A DNA stretch of 64,000 bases, taken from assembly GCF_030518195.1 (NCBI RefSeq), contig NZ_JAULSC010000009.1, positions 32,552 to 96,551 on the forward strand, written 5' to 3'. The stretch's first letter is position 1, and every line of letters begins with the position of its first letter. This document shows positions 26,061 to 36,810 of this stretch, piece after piece. The position numbers were made by a program, and so were the translations under genes. This DNA comes from Nocardioides cremeus (lineage in GTDB: Bacteria; Actinomycetota; Actinomycetes; Propionibacteriales; Nocardioidaceae). Below the pieces are notes generated by a model. The model was not told the DNA's origin. It saw only the letters and a program-made list of their open reading frames with translations, and searched no databases.

Positions 26061-27437
26061 ATGGACCTCACCAAGAGCCTCCCGGCGCGTCTGCGCCCCG
26101 GGGGAAGGCACGGCCTGGCCGGCACCGAGGTGCGCGACCCGATCGGCTACGCCGTGGCCGCCCTCGGCAAGCTCGCCCAGAGCGACCTCCTCGACCGCGT
26201 CGGGCTGCGCAAGCAGGCCGAGCAGGCCGTCTACACCGCGACCCGCACCGGCTTCCAGGCCGCGACCCGCGCCAACCGGGCCTTCACCCGGTCCGGCAGC
26301 CGGCAGCAGCCCGGCGTCCGGGTGCCCGCGACCGCGCCGAGGGGCGTCTTCGACCTGACGCCCGGCGAGGACGAGCAGATGCTCGTCGACGTGGTCACCG
26401 AGTTCGCCGACGAGGTCGTGCGCCCCGCAGCGACCGAGGCCGACGAGACCTGCGCCGCGCCCGAGCCGGTGCTCAAGGCCAGCCTCGAGATCGGGCTGCC
26501 GATCCTGGGCGTGCCCGAGGCGCTCGGCGGCATCTCCGAGGAGCGCTCGGCCGTGGCCGGCACCCTGGTCGCCGAGGCGCTCGCCCGCGGCGACATGGGC
26601 CTGGCCGTCGCCGCCCTCGCGCCCGGCGCGGTCGCCACCGCCCTGGGCCTGTGGGGCACCGAGGCCCAGCAGCAGACCTACCTGCCCGCCTTCACCGGCG
26701 ACGAGGTCCCCGCCGCCGCGCTGGCACTCAGCGAGCCGGCGGTGCTCTTCGACGCCCTGACGCCGAGCACCACCGCCCGCCGCACCGCCGACGGGTTCGT
26801 CCTCGACGGGCTCAAGAGCGCGGTCGTTCGTGGCGCCGAGGCCGAGCTGTTCGTCGTCGGCGCCGAGCTCGACGGCAACCCGGTGCTCTTCCTGGTGGAG
26901 TCCTCGACCCCCGGCCTGAGCGTCGAGTCCGACCCGGGCATGGGTGTGCGGGCCGCCTCGATGGCCCGCCTGCGCCTCGAGGGCGTCACGCTGCCGGCCG
27001 ACGCGGTCCTCGGCGAGACCGACGGGTCGACGTACGCCGAGTGCGTGCGGCTCTCGCGGCTGGCCTGGTGCGCCCTCGCCGTCGGCACCGGCCAGGCCGT
27101 GCTCGACTACGTCACGCCCTACGTCAAGGAGCGCGAGGCGTTCGGCGAGCCGGTGGCCCACCGCCAGTCGGTGGCCTTCATGGTCGCCGACATCGCGATC
27201 GAGCTGCAGGCCATGCGCCTGCTCACCTACAAGGCCGCCGGCCGCGCCGCTGCCGGCAAGGACTTCTCCCGGGAGGTCGCCCTGGCGCGCCGCCTGTGCG
27301 CCGAGAAGGGCATGCGGATCGGCCTCGACGGCGTGCAGCTCCTCGGTGGCCACGGCTTCGTCAAGGAGCACCCGGTCGAGCGGTGGTACCGCGACCTGCG
27401 GGCCGTCGGCGTGATGGAAGGAGCCGTCCTCGTCTGA
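26061..27437 (+). CDS. Acyl-CoA dehydrogenase family protein with long N-terminus
   Basis: This 458-residue flavoprotein has the acyl-CoA dehydrogenase fold (residues about 100-455) preceded by about 85 extra residues rich in Arg, Gln and Ala. The N-terminal helical domain begins around DEQMLVDVVTEFADEVVRPAATEADE, the middle beta domain around ALALSEPAVLFDAL, and the C-terminal helical domain around SRLAWCALAVGTGQAVLDYVTPYVKEREAFGEP. Its partner starts 14 bases downstream, so the two are likely subunits or co-expressed enzymes of beta-oxidation. The substrate chain length is unknown. Confidence 0.85.
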   Translation: MDLTKSLPARLRPGGRHGLAGTEVRDPIGYAVAALGKLAQSDLLDRVGLRKQAEQAVYTATRTGFQAATRANRAFTRSGSRQQPGVRVPATAPRGVFDLTPGEDEQMLVDVVTEFADEVVRPAATEADETCAAPEPVLKASLEIGLPILGVPEALGGISEERSAVAGTLVAEALARGDMGLAVAALAPGAVATALGLWGTEAQQQTYLPAFTGDEVPAAALALSEPAVLFDALTPSTTARRTADGFVLDGLKSAVVRGAEAELFVVGAELDGNPVLFLVESSTPGLSVESDPGMGVRAASMARLRLEGVTLPADAVLGETDGSTYAECVRLSRLAWCALAVGTGQAVLDYVTPYVKEREAFGEPVAHRQSVAFMVADIAIELQAMRLLTYKAAGRAAAGKDFSREVALARRLCAEKGMRIGLDGVQLLGGHGFVKEHPVERWYRDLRAVGVMEGAVLV

Positions 27438-27450
27438 GGGCAACCACACC

Positions 27451-28668
27451 ATGATCAATCTGGACGACCCCAAGAAGTTCCGCCCGCTGCGCGACCAGGC
27501 CCACCAGGTCGCCATGAACATGCTGCGCCCGATCTCGCGCAAGTACGACAAGGCCGAGCACGCCTACCCCACCGAGCTCGACATGCTCGCCGCGATGATC
27601 GACGGGCTCTCCGAGTCGGGTGCCGCGGAGGGCGCCGGCGCCGCCGGCGTACGCCGCGACGAGACGCCCGAGGAGAAGGGCGCCGGTGCGAAGAACGGCG
27701 CCAACCTGGCCTCGGTGATGTCGATCGCCGAGATGTGCTGGGGCGACGTGGGCCTGCTGCTCTCGATGCCGCGCCAGGGCCTGGGCAACTCCGCGATCGC
27801 CTCGGTCGCCGACGACGAGCAGGCCAAGCGCTTCGAGGGCGTGTGGGCCGGGATGGCGATCACCGAGCCGGGCACCGGCTCGGACTCCGCCAACATCTCG
27901 ACCACCGCGGTCCTCGACGGCGACGAGTACGTCATCAACGGCGAGAAGATCTACGTCACCAGCGGTGACCGGGCCGACGCCATCGTCGTGTGGGCCACCC
28001 TCGACCGCGACCTGGGGCGGGCGGCCATCAAGTCGTTCGTGGTGCCCAAGGGCACCCCCGGCATGCGCGTCGACCGGCTCGAGCACAAGCTCGGCATCAA
28101 GGCCTCCGACACCGCCACGATCATCTTCGAGGACTGCCGGGTGCCGAAGGAGAACCTGCTCGGCTCCCCGGACGTCGACGTCAAGCAGGGCTTCGCCGGC
28201 GCGATGGCCACCTTCGACAACACCCGCCCGCTGGTCGCGGCGATGGCGATCGGCTGCGCCAAGGCCTCCCTCGACCTGACCCGCGACCTGCTCGAGCAGG
28301 CCGGCGTGGTCATCGACTACGACCGCCCGGCGCTCACGCAGTCGGCGGCCGCGGCCAAGTTCCTGCAGATGGAGGCCGACTGGGAGGCCGCGCGGCTGCT
28401 GACGCTGCAGGCCGCCTGGATGGCCGACAACCGCGAGCCCAACTCGCTCGAGGCCTCGATGGCCAAGGCGAAGGCCGGCCGGGTCGGCTCCGACATCACG
28501 CTCTCGTGCGTCGAGCTGGCCGGCACCCTGGGCTACAGCGAGACCGAGCTGTTGGAGAAGTGGTCGCGCGACTCCAAGATCCTCGACATCTTCGAGGGCA
28601 CCCAGCAGATCCAGCAGCTGATCGTCGCCCGCCGCGTCCTCGGGCTCAGCAGCGCCGAGCTGAAGTAG
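27451..28668 (+). CDS. Acyl-CoA dehydrogenase
   Basis: This 405-residue acyl-CoA dehydrogenase probably oxidises acyl-CoA esters to trans-2-enoyl-CoA with FAD. The FAD-binding middle domain shows [37 protein letters not shown], and the C-terminal domain shows [28 protein letters not shown] and [18 protein letters not shown]. It follows its paralogue by 13 bases, and a strong hairpin (28687-28728) ends the transcript 18 bases after its TAG. Confidence 0.92.
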   Translation: MINLDDPKKFRPLRDQAHQVAMNMLRPISRKYDKAEHAYPTELDMLAAMIDGLSESGAAEGAGAAGVRRDETPEEKGAGAKNGANLASVMSIAEMCWGDVGLLLSMPRQGLGNSAIASVADDEQAKRFEGVWAGMAITEPGTGSDSANISTTAVLDGDEYVINGEKIYVTSGDRADAIVVWATLDRDLGRAAIKSFVVPKGTPGMRVDRLEHKLGIKASDTATIIFEDCRVPKENLLGSPDVDVKQGFAGAMATFDNTRPLVAAMAIGCAKASLDLTRDLLEQAGVVIDYDRPALTQSAAAAKFLQMEADWEAARLLTLQAAWMADNREPNSLEASMAKAKAGRVGSDITLSCVELAGTLGYSETELLEKWSRDSKILDIFEGTQQIQQLIVARRVLGLSSAELK

Positions 28669-28686
28669 CCCGCACCCTCACGACGT

Positions 28687-28728
28687 ACGACGGCCCGGGA
28701 CCCACGATGGTGGGTCCCGGGCCGTCGT
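28687..28728. terminator. Strong hairpin terminator
   Basis: A perfect 19-base stem (28687-28705 with 28710-28728) encloses the tetraloop GATG. The left arm begins ACGACGGCCCGGGACC. It lies between the convergent acyl-CoA dehydrogenase and lysine-rich genes and so likely serves both. Confidence 0.9.
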
Positions 28729-28751
28729 CGTGCGGCGCTCGAGCCGCTGGG

Positions 28752-29426
28752 TCAGCTCTCGCTGCCCTGCTGCAGCGTCTCGGACTCCGAGGCGACCTGC
28801 TTGGCGGTCGAGGGGTCGAGCAGGGGCTCGGTGCGGTCGTCACCGAGCTGGCCGAGCTGCTCGGGGCCCTCGGGCACCGGCGGGGCGGCCGAGGCGGGCG
28901 TGGGCTCGGACTTCAGCGGCACCTCGTCGGGGCTCTTCTTGGCCGGCGTCTTCTTCGCGGGCGCCTTCGCGGCCGCGCTCTTGCTGGCCGGTGCCTTCTT
29001 GGCGGCGGTCTTCTTCGCGGGCGCCTTCTTGGCCGGAGCCTTCTTCGCCGGCTTCTTGGCCGCCGCGACGTCGGCCGGGGTGGCGTCGACCTGCACGTCG
29101 GCCGCGCCGGCGTCGATGTCGGTCACCGGCTCGCCGGTGGGAGCAGCGGGAGCAGGGGCAGGGGCCGGGGCCGGGGCCGGGGGAGCCGAGGGGGCCGCCG
29201 CCTTCGCTGCGGCGGGGGCGGCGGGGGCGCCGCGCCGGCTGACCTTCTGCACCAGGCCGCGCGCGGTGCCCTCGACGGCCAGGCGGCCCAGGCTGACGCC
29301 CGAGCGGACCTGGGTCACGGCCTTGTCCGCCGCCGCGGCGGGCAGCTTGGCGACGCCGGCGACCAGGTCGGTGGCCACGTCGGCGACGGGGCCGACCACG
29401 GGGATCTTGGAGAGCGGGGTGGGCAC
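28752..29426 (-). CDS. Lysine/alanine-rich histone H1-like protein
   Basis: This 224-residue protein starts at GTG 29426 after a clear AGGAGG site. Residues 1-70 contain hydrophobic and amphipathic stretches ([21 protein letters not shown]). A Pro/Ala linker follows, then a basic region with [20 protein letters not shown] repeats (near 125-170), and an acidic tail. The basic repeats resemble the tails of bacterial H1-like and AlaLys-rich DNA-binding proteins such as the C-terminus of actinobacterial HU. DNA or nucleoid binding is an inference. The hydrophobic N-terminus is unlike HU and may give membrane or protein interaction. Confidence 0.75.
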   Translation of the reverse strand: MPTPLSKIPVVGPVADVATDLVAGVAKLPAAAADKAVTQVRSGVSLGRLAVEGTARGLVQKVSRRGAPAAPAAAKAAAPSAPPAPAPAPAPAPAAPTGEPVTDIDAGAADVQVDATPADVAAAKKPAKKAPAKKAPAKKTAAKKAPASKSAAAKAPAKKTPAKKSPDEVPLKSEPTPASAAPPVPEGPEQLGQLGDDRTEPLLDPSTAKQVASESETLQQGSES

Positions 29427-29547
29427 GGGGGTGTCCTCCTGGAGCTGGGTCGGGGAACGGGGTGCCGGCGACCGGACGGCCGCGGGCGGGACGCCCCGAG
29501 TCAACCATCCGTGGCGGCGCAGGGCCCCGCACGCAGGGGTGAGTGGG

Positions 29548-29976
29548 TCAGGAGTCGGCGGGGCGCACCGGCTCCGGTGCGGGGGCGGGTCGCCGTGGCG
29601 GCAGCCGGTCACCCGGCGCCGCGGGCGTCGTACGCCGCTGCTCCGACGCCGTGCTCGCACCCGGGCGCGGCGCGACCCGGGCAGCCACGTCGGCCGGTGT
29701 CACCTCGGGCACAGGTGCCGTGGGCGCGGAGTCGAGTGACCCGTCCGGCACCTCCGAGGCCCGGTCCGGGGTGTCTGGGTGGTCACTCGATCGGGATCCC
29801 CGGGTACCCGGGGAAACCGACAGCCCGCGCTCCACCACCGGCCGCAGCCGCTCCAGCGCCCCGCCGCCGACCCGCAGGCCGAGCCGCCCACCGAGGCGCA
29901 GGGTGCCCAGGACGCGGCGTCCGACCTCCCCGACGGCGGTGCTGGTGCTGGTGCTCTGCTGGCTGCTGGAGCTCAT
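29548..29976 (-). CDS. Hypothetical Pro/Arg-rich protein
   Basis: This 142-residue protein begins MSSSSQQSTSTSTAVGEVGRR after a GAGAGGA site. An N-terminal Gly/Leu/Arg-rich part may form an amphipathic helix, and the rest is disordered, rich in Pro, Arg, Ser and Ala. I recognise no family. It lies between the YiaA/B-type gene and the lysine-rich gene on the same strand, which suggests a small group of co-oriented genes of unknown function. Confidence 0.55.
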   Translation of the reverse strand: MSSSSQQSTSTSTAVGEVGRRVLGTLRLGGRLGLRVGGGALERLRPVVERGLSVSPGTRGSRSSDHPDTPDRASEVPDGSLDSAPTAPVPEVTPADVAARVAPRPGASTASEQRRTTPAAPGDRLPPRRPAPAPEPVRPADS

Positions 29977-30063
29977 GGGCGTCCTCTCGTCGGTGTCGAT
30001 CGGTTGCCGGGGCAGTCAAGCACGAGCCGGAGCTCGAGCCCAGGGTCCGTCTCAGGGCCCGTC

Positions 30064-30351
30064 TCAGGACACCGAGCGGAAGGGGTCGTGGTCGGCGAGG
30101 ATCTTGTCGACGCGGGCCTGGTCGAGGCGGTTGACCACCGAGGAGGTCTCCTGGGCGTCCCGCACGCACTTGGCCAGGGTGAAGGCCGAGGTCGTCAGGT
30201 AGAGGGTGCCGAGGGCGAGGAAGGCGCGGACCCACGGGTCGACGGGCAGGTACAGCACGGCCACGACCATGCTGAGCAGGGCCAGGCCGAAGGAGATGCC
30301 GGCCTGGGCGTAGAAGGCGCTGGTGGTGGGGTTCTTGGTGGGTGTGCTCAT
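30064..30351 (-). CDS. YiaA/YiaB-like two-helix membrane protein
   Basis: This 95-residue protein has two transmembrane segments (FYAQAGISFGLALLSMVVAVLYL and WVRAFLALGTLYLTTSAFTLAKCVRD) of the YiaA/YiaB type, followed by a charged C-terminal helix. The function of the family is not known. The start is ATG 30351 and the protein lacks an export signal. It is divergent from the DUF2252 gene. Confidence 0.75.
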   Translation of the reverse strand: MSTPTKNPTTSAFYAQAGISFGLALLSMVVAVLYLPVDPWVRAFLALGTLYLTTSAFTLAKCVRDAQETSSVVNRLDQARVDKILADHDPFRSVS

Positions 30352-30480
30352 GGCTCCAGCCTCGGCGCCCGCGGCCCCCGGCGGATGCGTCGGCGTACCC
30401 GTCGCGGGTGAGTCCGGGTGCTCAGAAGTCCCCTCCCACGGGTGGGCTGCCGGGCCACGGGGGACTGGCACAGTGGCGCC

Positions 30481-31821
30481 ATGGACGACCAGGACCGCAC
30501 CGAGACGATCATCGAGGTGCTGGGCGAGGCCTTCGCCGACCTGATGGAGGCCGACCCCGCCGCTTTCCGGGGCAAGTACCGCAAGATGGCCGCCGACCCG
30601 CACTCGTTCTACCGCGGCACGGCCTGCCTGTTCTACGCCGACGTGACCGGCAGCACCGGAGGCTCCGCCGGCTCGCAGGTCTGGAGCGAGGACTTCGCCG
30701 ACGAGCGCAGCGGCCGGATCTGGATCCACGGAGACCTGCACGTCGAGAACTTCGGCACCTACCTCAACTCCGACGGCCGCTTCGTCTTCGACGTCAACGA
30801 CTTCGACGAGGCCTACCTGGGCCGCTTCACCTGGGACCTGCAGCGCTTCGCGGCCTCCCTGGCGCTGGTGGGCTGGCAGAAGGCGCTGCCCGACGAGGAC
30901 GTGCGCGGCCTGGTGGAGCGCTACCTGCGCGCCTACCTCGACCAGGTCGACCGCTACGTCGAGAGCGACGAGGACGACTACGCGCTCTACCTGCACAACA
31001 CCTCCGGGCCGGTGCACGAGGTGCTGCTGCAGGCCCGCGAGCAGCGGCGCACCGACCTGCTGGCCGCCAACACCACCCGTGGCGACCAGGACCACCGCAC
31101 CTTCCGCGACGACGCCAGCGTGCGGCGCCTCGACGACAAGGAGCGGGAGAAGGTCCTGCAGGCCTACCGCGACTACCTCGAGACGATCCCTGACGAGCGG
31201 CGCTCGCCGCGCGACGTCTTCTACGAGCTGCACGACGTCGTGGGCAAGTCCGGCTTCGGGATCGGCAGCGCCGGGCTGCCGGCCTACAACCTGCTCATCG
31301 AGGGCCAGAGCCAGGCGCTCGACAACGACGTCGTGCTCTCGATGAAGCAGGCCAACGTGCCGGCGGTGAGCCGCTTCGTCGACACCTCGGAGGTCGACGA
31401 CTACTTCGACCACGAGGGCCACCGCACCGCGGTCAGCCAGCGCGCCCTGCAGGTGCACACCGACCCGCTGCTGGGCCACGCCGCCATCGACGGGGTGGGC
31501 TACGTGGTCTCGGAGGTCTCGCCCTACGAGCTCGACCTCGACTGGTCGGGCATCACCGAGCCCGACGAGATGGGCGAGGTCGTCGAGCTGCTGGGGCGCG
31601 CGACCGCCAAGGTGCACTGCGCCTCCGACGAGGACAGCGACCAGGACCTCGTCGACTTCCAGGTCGAGGAGGCGGTCGTGGCCAGCGTCGGCGACCGGCG
31701 CGACGAGCTGGTCTCGTGGGTCACCGACTTCGCCACGACGTACGCCGACCGGGTGCGCGCCGACCACGCGCTGTTCGTCGAGGCCTTCCGCGAGGGCCGG
31801 ATCGGGATCTCCTCGACCTGA
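30481..31821 (+). CDS. DUF2252 family protein (kinase-like fold)
   Basis: This 446-residue protein belongs to DUF2252, a group of uncharacterised bacterial proteins. The sequence holds WIHGDLHVENFGTYLN (near 80) and FVFDVNDFDEAYLG (near 102), which resemble the HxDxxxxN catalytic loop and DxD metal site of aminoglycoside-phosphotransferase-like kinases. A phosphotransferase activity on a small molecule is plausible but unproven. The ATG at 30481 lies 129 bases from the divergent YiaA/B gene. The 3' end is 20 bases from the end of galK, with a small hairpin between. Confidence 0.8.
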   Translation: MDDQDRTETIIEVLGEAFADLMEADPAAFRGKYRKMAADPHSFYRGTACLFYADVTGSTGGSAGSQVWSEDFADERSGRIWIHGDLHVENFGTYLNSDGRFVFDVNDFDEAYLGRFTWDLQRFAASLALVGWQKALPDEDVRGLVERYLRAYLDQVDRYVESDEDDYALYLHNTSGPVHEVLLQAREQRRTDLLAANTTRGDQDHRTFRDDASVRRLDDKEREKVLQAYRDYLETIPDERRSPRDVFYELHDVVGKSGFGIGSAGLPAYNLLIEGQSQALDNDVVLSMKQANVPAVSRFVDTSEVDDYFDHEGHRTAVSQRALQVHTDPLLGHAAIDGVGYVVSEVSPYELDLDWSGITEPDEMGEVVELLGRATAKVHCASDEDSDQDLVDFQVEEAVVASVGDRRDELVSWVTDFATTYADRVRADHALFVEAFREGRIGISST

Positions 31822-31827
31822 CCCGAC

Positions 31828-31845
31828 CTGACCCGGCTCGGTCAG
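31828..31845. terminator. Small hairpin between convergent DUF2252 and galK genes
   Basis: CTGACC and GGTCAG form a six-base stem around CGGCTC, overlapping the galK stop. It may serve as a weak terminator for both genes. Confidence 0.4.
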
Positions 31846-33038
31846 TCGACGCGCTGGGCCGAGGCGCCGCCGGCGGGCTCGACGCGCAGGTGCGCCGGGG
31901 GAGTGGCGCCGTCGCGCACGAAGCGCAGGTCGATGGCCCGCGCGACCGCGTCGACCCGGTCCTCGGGCACCAGCGCCACGCTCGACCCGCCGAAGCCGCC
32001 CCCGGTCATCCGGGCTCCGACGGCGCCGGCCTCGACCGCGGTCTCCACGGCCGCGTCGAGCTCGGGGCAGGAGATCTCGAAGTCGTCGCGCATCGAGACG
32101 TGCGAGGCCAGGAAGAGCCGGCCCAGGGCCGGCAGGTCGCCGGCGGTGAACGCCTCCACCGTGTGTCGCACCCGCTCGATCTCGCCGACCACGTGGCGGG
32201 CCCGGCGCCGCAGCCGCTCGTCGTCGAGCGACTCCGCCTCCCGCGGCCCGACGTCGCGCAGCGAGCGCGCCCCGAGCAGCCGAGCGGCCTCCTCGCAGTC
32301 GGCGCGCCGCTGGCCGTAGCCGCCGTCGACCAGCTCGTGCGAGACCCGGGTGTCGGTGACCAGCAGCGCCAGCCCGGCAGCGCCGAGGCCCAGGTCGACC
32401 GACCTCGACGACCCGTCGGCGAAGTCGAGGAGCAGCGCGCGACCCGGCTCGGCGCCCACGGCGACGCCCTGGTCCATGCCGCCCGTGGGCGCGCCGACGA
32501 CCTCGGTCTCGGCCCGCACCGTCGCCTCGACGAGGCGCTCGCGGCTGTCGTCGACGTCGTGGCCGAGCAGCGCCAGCACGGCGGCGCCCACCGCGCACTC
32601 GAGGGCGGCCGAGCTCGACAGCCCGGCGCCGACCGGCACGGTGGAGTCGATCAGCACGTCGAGCCCCGGCACGTCCAGCGGCTCGGCGCCCGGGGGAGCA
32701 CCGGCACCCAGCGCCCACAGCACCCCCGCGGCGTACGCCGCCCACCCGGTCGCACCGCCGGGCGCGCAGTCCGCGAGCGTGCCCTCCCAGCCCTGCTCCT
32801 GCTGGCGGCTGCGGATCCGCACCACGCCGTCGTCGCGGCGGCGCACCGCCGCCCAGGTCGCGTGCGGCAGCGCGACCGGCAGCACCAGCCCGTCGTTGTA
32901 GTCGGTGTGCTCGCCCATCAGGTTGACCCGGCCGGGCGCGCGCCCGACCACCTCCGCCGGGGCGTCGTACGCCGTCTCGAAGGCGCCGGTCAGGCGCGTC
33001 AGCACATCAGCGGGGTCACCGGGGTCCGTCCACGTCAT
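31842..33038 (-). CDS. galK: Galactokinase
   Basis: This 398-residue GHMP-family kinase phosphorylates galactose for the Leloir pathway. The N-terminal motif GRAPGRVNLMGEHTDYNDGLVLPVALPH is the signature of galactokinases, and GHMP motif 2 is PVGAGLSSSAALECAVG. Motif 3 is VGARMTGGGFGGSSVAL. The chosen start is ATG 33038, though an upstream GTG (33047) could add three residues. galT and galE are not next to it, so it is an isolated galactose-pathway gene here. Confidence 0.92.
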   Translation of the reverse strand: MTWTDPGDPADVLTRLTGAFETAYDAPAEVVGRAPGRVNLMGEHTDYNDGLVLPVALPHATWAAVRRRDDGVVRIRSRQQEQGWEGTLADCAPGGATGWAAYAAGVLWALGAGAPPGAEPLDVPGLDVLIDSTVPVGAGLSSSAALECAVGAAVLALLGHDVDDSRERLVEATVRAETEVVGAPTGGMDQGVAVGAEPGRALLLDFADGSSRSVDLGLGAAGLALLVTDTRVSHELVDGGYGQRRADCEEAARLLGARSLRDVGPREAESLDDERLRRRARHVVGEIERVRHTVEAFTAGDLPALGRLFLASHVSMRDDFEISCPELDAAVETAVEAGAVGARMTGGGFGGSSVALVPEDRVDAVARAIDLRFVRDGATPPAHLRVEPAGGASAQRVD

Positions 33039-33091
33039 GCGGCTCACCCTAGGGACCCGGGACCCACCCGGGCGGGTGCCACCATGGGCCC

Positions 33092-34941
<1,850 letters not shown>

Positions 34942-34943
<2 letters not shown>

Positions 34944-34954
34944 CCGGCCCGGCT
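34942..34954. terminator. Short inverted repeat between guaB1 and the LysR-like gene
   Basis: AGCCGG and CCGGCT flank a single C, overlapping both stop codons. At such a tight convergent junction this is the only candidate terminator, and it is weak. Confidence 0.35.
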
Positions 34955-35541
34955 CAGCCCCGCGAGGAGTTCGCGGTGCGCCCGCGCACGATGCCGATGA
35001 AGGTCTGCACCCGCGGGTCCTCGTTGTCGGTGCGCCACACCAGGCCCACCGTGGTGCCCTCGAGGTCGTGCACGGGCCGGTAGGTCACGTCCTTGCGCTG
35101 GTGCAGGCGGGCCACCGACATCGGCACCAGCAGCACACCGGTGCCGGCGGCGACGGTCTCGACCGCCTCGCGCACGCTCATCGCCGGCCAGTCCAGCTGC
35201 GGCGCCCGGGGGGTCCAGCCCGAGACGTGCGGCGCGACCAGCTGCTCGTCGGTCAGGTCGTCGGTGCCGACCTCGTCCACGACGGTGGCCACGTGCTCGT
35301 GGCCCATCACCGCCACCACCCGCTCGTCGTAGAGGTTGATGCAGTGCAGGCCGTCGCGGTCGACGGGCAGGCGCGCGAGCACCATGTCGACCTCGCCGTC
35401 GCGCACCACGCGCTCCTGGTCCTCCTGCTCGACCGGCACCAGGTCGAGGGGGTCGCGGGAGCGGTCGCGCCAGGTGCGCGCCCACTTGTCGGGGGTGGCT
35501 CCGGTGACGAAGCCGAGGCGGAAGGGGGTGGTGGCAGGCAC
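34954..35541 (-). CDS. Stand-alone LysR-type effector-binding domain protein
   Basis: This 195-residue protein corresponds to the effector-binding (substrate) domain of LysR-type regulators (FRLGFVTGATPDKWARTW at the start; VDMVLARLPVDRDGLHCINLYDERVVAVMGHEHV and ETVAAGTGVLLVPMSVARL inside). It lacks the N-terminal winged-helix DNA-binding domain, and nothing upstream encodes one in frame. It therefore probably does not bind DNA by itself. It lies divergent from the deacetylase/methyltransferase operon, so it could bind a related small molecule, but no link is proven. Confidence 0.8.
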   Translation of the reverse strand: MPATTPFRLGFVTGATPDKWARTWRDRSRDPLDLVPVEQEDQERVVRDGEVDMVLARLPVDRDGLHCINLYDERVVAVMGHEHVATVVDEVGTDDLTDEQLVAPHVSGWTPRAPQLDWPAMSVREAVETVAAGTGVLLVPMSVARLHQRKDVTYRPVHDLEGTTVGLVWRTDNEDPRVQTFIGIVRGRTANSSRG

Positions 35542-35581
35542 CCCGCGAGCCTAGCCGTCAACCTCTTCCCCCCTCCTAGGG

Positions 35582-35607
35582 GTGAAACAACGGCGATGGC
35601 GTTTCAC
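35582..35607. promoter_or_regulatory. Inverted repeat in the divergent promoter of the LysR-like gene and the biosynthetic operon
   Basis: GTGAAAC (35582-35588) and GTTTCAC (35601-35607) are perfect seven-base arms with a 12-base spacer. The region 35542-35730 carries no gene and contains a second short repeat, CCCCT/AGGGG (35570-35582), just before it. The repeat lies about 125 bases upstream of the first biosynthetic gene and 41 bases upstream of the LysR-like start. It is a good candidate for a shared operator. Confidence 0.5.
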
Positions 35608-35730
35608 GCTGCCGTGCAACGGTTATGGGGTAGTAGTCGCGGGCTCGGCGCCCGTACGGAGCTCTCACGCAGCTGCTCCCGACGGTGCCGGGTCGGCGGC
35701 GCACATCCCCCGCGTTGAGGAGAGCACTGC

Positions 35731-36810
35731 ATGGACCCCTGGGTGTCTCTCGACCCACCCATGCCAGCACGGCCCGGAGCACGGCCCGACGACCGGGACG
35801 ACCGGTCCCGCGAGCTCGTGACCGGTGCCCTGGCGGGCGGCACCAAGCGAGGGGACCTGGCCGGCCACCTCGAGCTGGCCGCCGAGCTGGGCGCGATCCT
35901 GCCCCGCCCCGCCTCCGGCGCCACGGCCACCCTCTGGGCGGCGCTGGCCACGCTGGGCGCCCACGACCTGCAGCTGGCCCGCGCCGTCGAGCCGCACCTC
36001 GACGCGCTGGCCATCCTCGACGAGGCCGGGGTCGCGACCCCGGCCGAGCCGGGCGCCACCTGGGGGGTCTTCGCCGCGGAGGGCCCCGGGGTGCGCCTGA
36101 CCGCTCGTCAGGACGGCGAGCGCTGGGTGCTGCAGGGCACCAAGCCGTGGTGCTCGCTCGCCTCCCACCTGAGCCACGCCCTGGTCACCGCCTGGGTCGA
36201 CGACCGCACCCGCGGGCTCTTCGCCCTCGACCTGCGCGACCCCGCGGTGCGCACCGGCGAGCACGCCGAGCGGTGGGTGCCGCGCGGGCTGCCCGACGTG
36301 GTCAGCACCCCGATCGAGGTCGACGGCGCTCCGGCCACCCCGGTGGGGGCGCCCGGCTGGTACCTCGAGCGCGACGGCTTCGCCTGGGGCGGCATCGGCG
36401 TCGCCGCGGTCTGGTACGGCGGCGCGGTCGGCCTGGCCCGCCGCCTCGCCCAGCCGGCCGGTCGTGAGCTCGACCAGGTGGCTCACCTGCACCTGGGCGC
36501 GGTCGACCAGCACCTCACCGCGGCCCGCGCCGCGCTGGCCGAGGCCGCCACGGTCGTCGACCACGGCACCGTCCACGGCCCGGCCGCCGCCGCGCTGGCC
36601 ACCCGGGTGCGCTCGGTCGTCGTGGCCGCCGCCGAGGGCGTGCTCGGCGCCTGCGAACACGCCCTGGGGCCGGGCCCGCAGGTCGGGGAGGCGTCGTACG
36701 CCGCCGCCCTCGCCGACCTGCGCCTCTACCTGCGCCAGCACCACGCCGAGCGCGACCTCGCCGCGCTCGGTCGCCACGCCGAGCAGGAGGGGCCATGGTG
36801 GACGGCGTGA
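35731..36810 (+). CDS. Acyl-CoA dehydrogenase-like flavoprotein of a biosynthetic operon
   Basis: This 359-residue protein has the acyl-CoA dehydrogenase fold, shorter than typical (about 380-400). The middle domain shows GVFAAEGPGVRLTARQDGERWVLQGTKPWCSLASH, equivalent to the FAD-binding loop, and the C-terminal domain is helical (GGAVGLARRLAQPAGRELDQVAHLHLGAVDQHL). The start ATG 35731 follows GAGGAGAGC. It overlaps the next gene by 16 bases. Such a flavoprotein beside a PIG-L deacetylase and glycosyltransferase suggests a role in modifying a small glycosylated or acylated product, not in general beta-oxidation. Confidence 0.82.
   Translation: MDPWVSLDPPMPARPGARPDDRDDRSRELVTGALAGGTKRGDLAGHLELAAELGAILPRPASGATATLWAALATLGAHDLQLARAVEPHLDALAILDEAGVATPAEPGATWGVFAAEGPGVRLTARQDGERWVLQGTKPWCSLASHLSHALVTAWVDDRTRGLFALDLRDPAVRTGEHAERWVPRGLPDVVSTPIEVDGAPATPVGAPGWYLERDGFAWGGIGVAAVWYGGAVGLARRLAQPAGRELDQVAHLHLGAVDQHLTAARAALAEAATVVDHGTVHGPAAAALATRVRSVVVAAAEGVLGACEHALGPGPQVGEASYAAALADLRLYLRQHHAERDLAALGRHAEQEGPWWTA

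Noticed and set aside
28900..29100. Possible CRISPR or tandem DNA repeat in the lysine-rich gene
   Set aside because: The periodicity comes from Lys/Ala/Pro codons in frame and not from spaced identical repeats.
28801..29739. A 312-codon Ala/Phe-rich frame opposite the lysine-rich gene
   Set aside because: It mirrors the repeated AAG/GCC codons of the real gene, which also has a strong ribosome site.
35542..35730. Possible small RNA or riboswitch in the leader of the biosynthetic operon
   Set aside because: Apart from two inverted repeats I see no conserved RNA core. It is treated as promoter/operator only.
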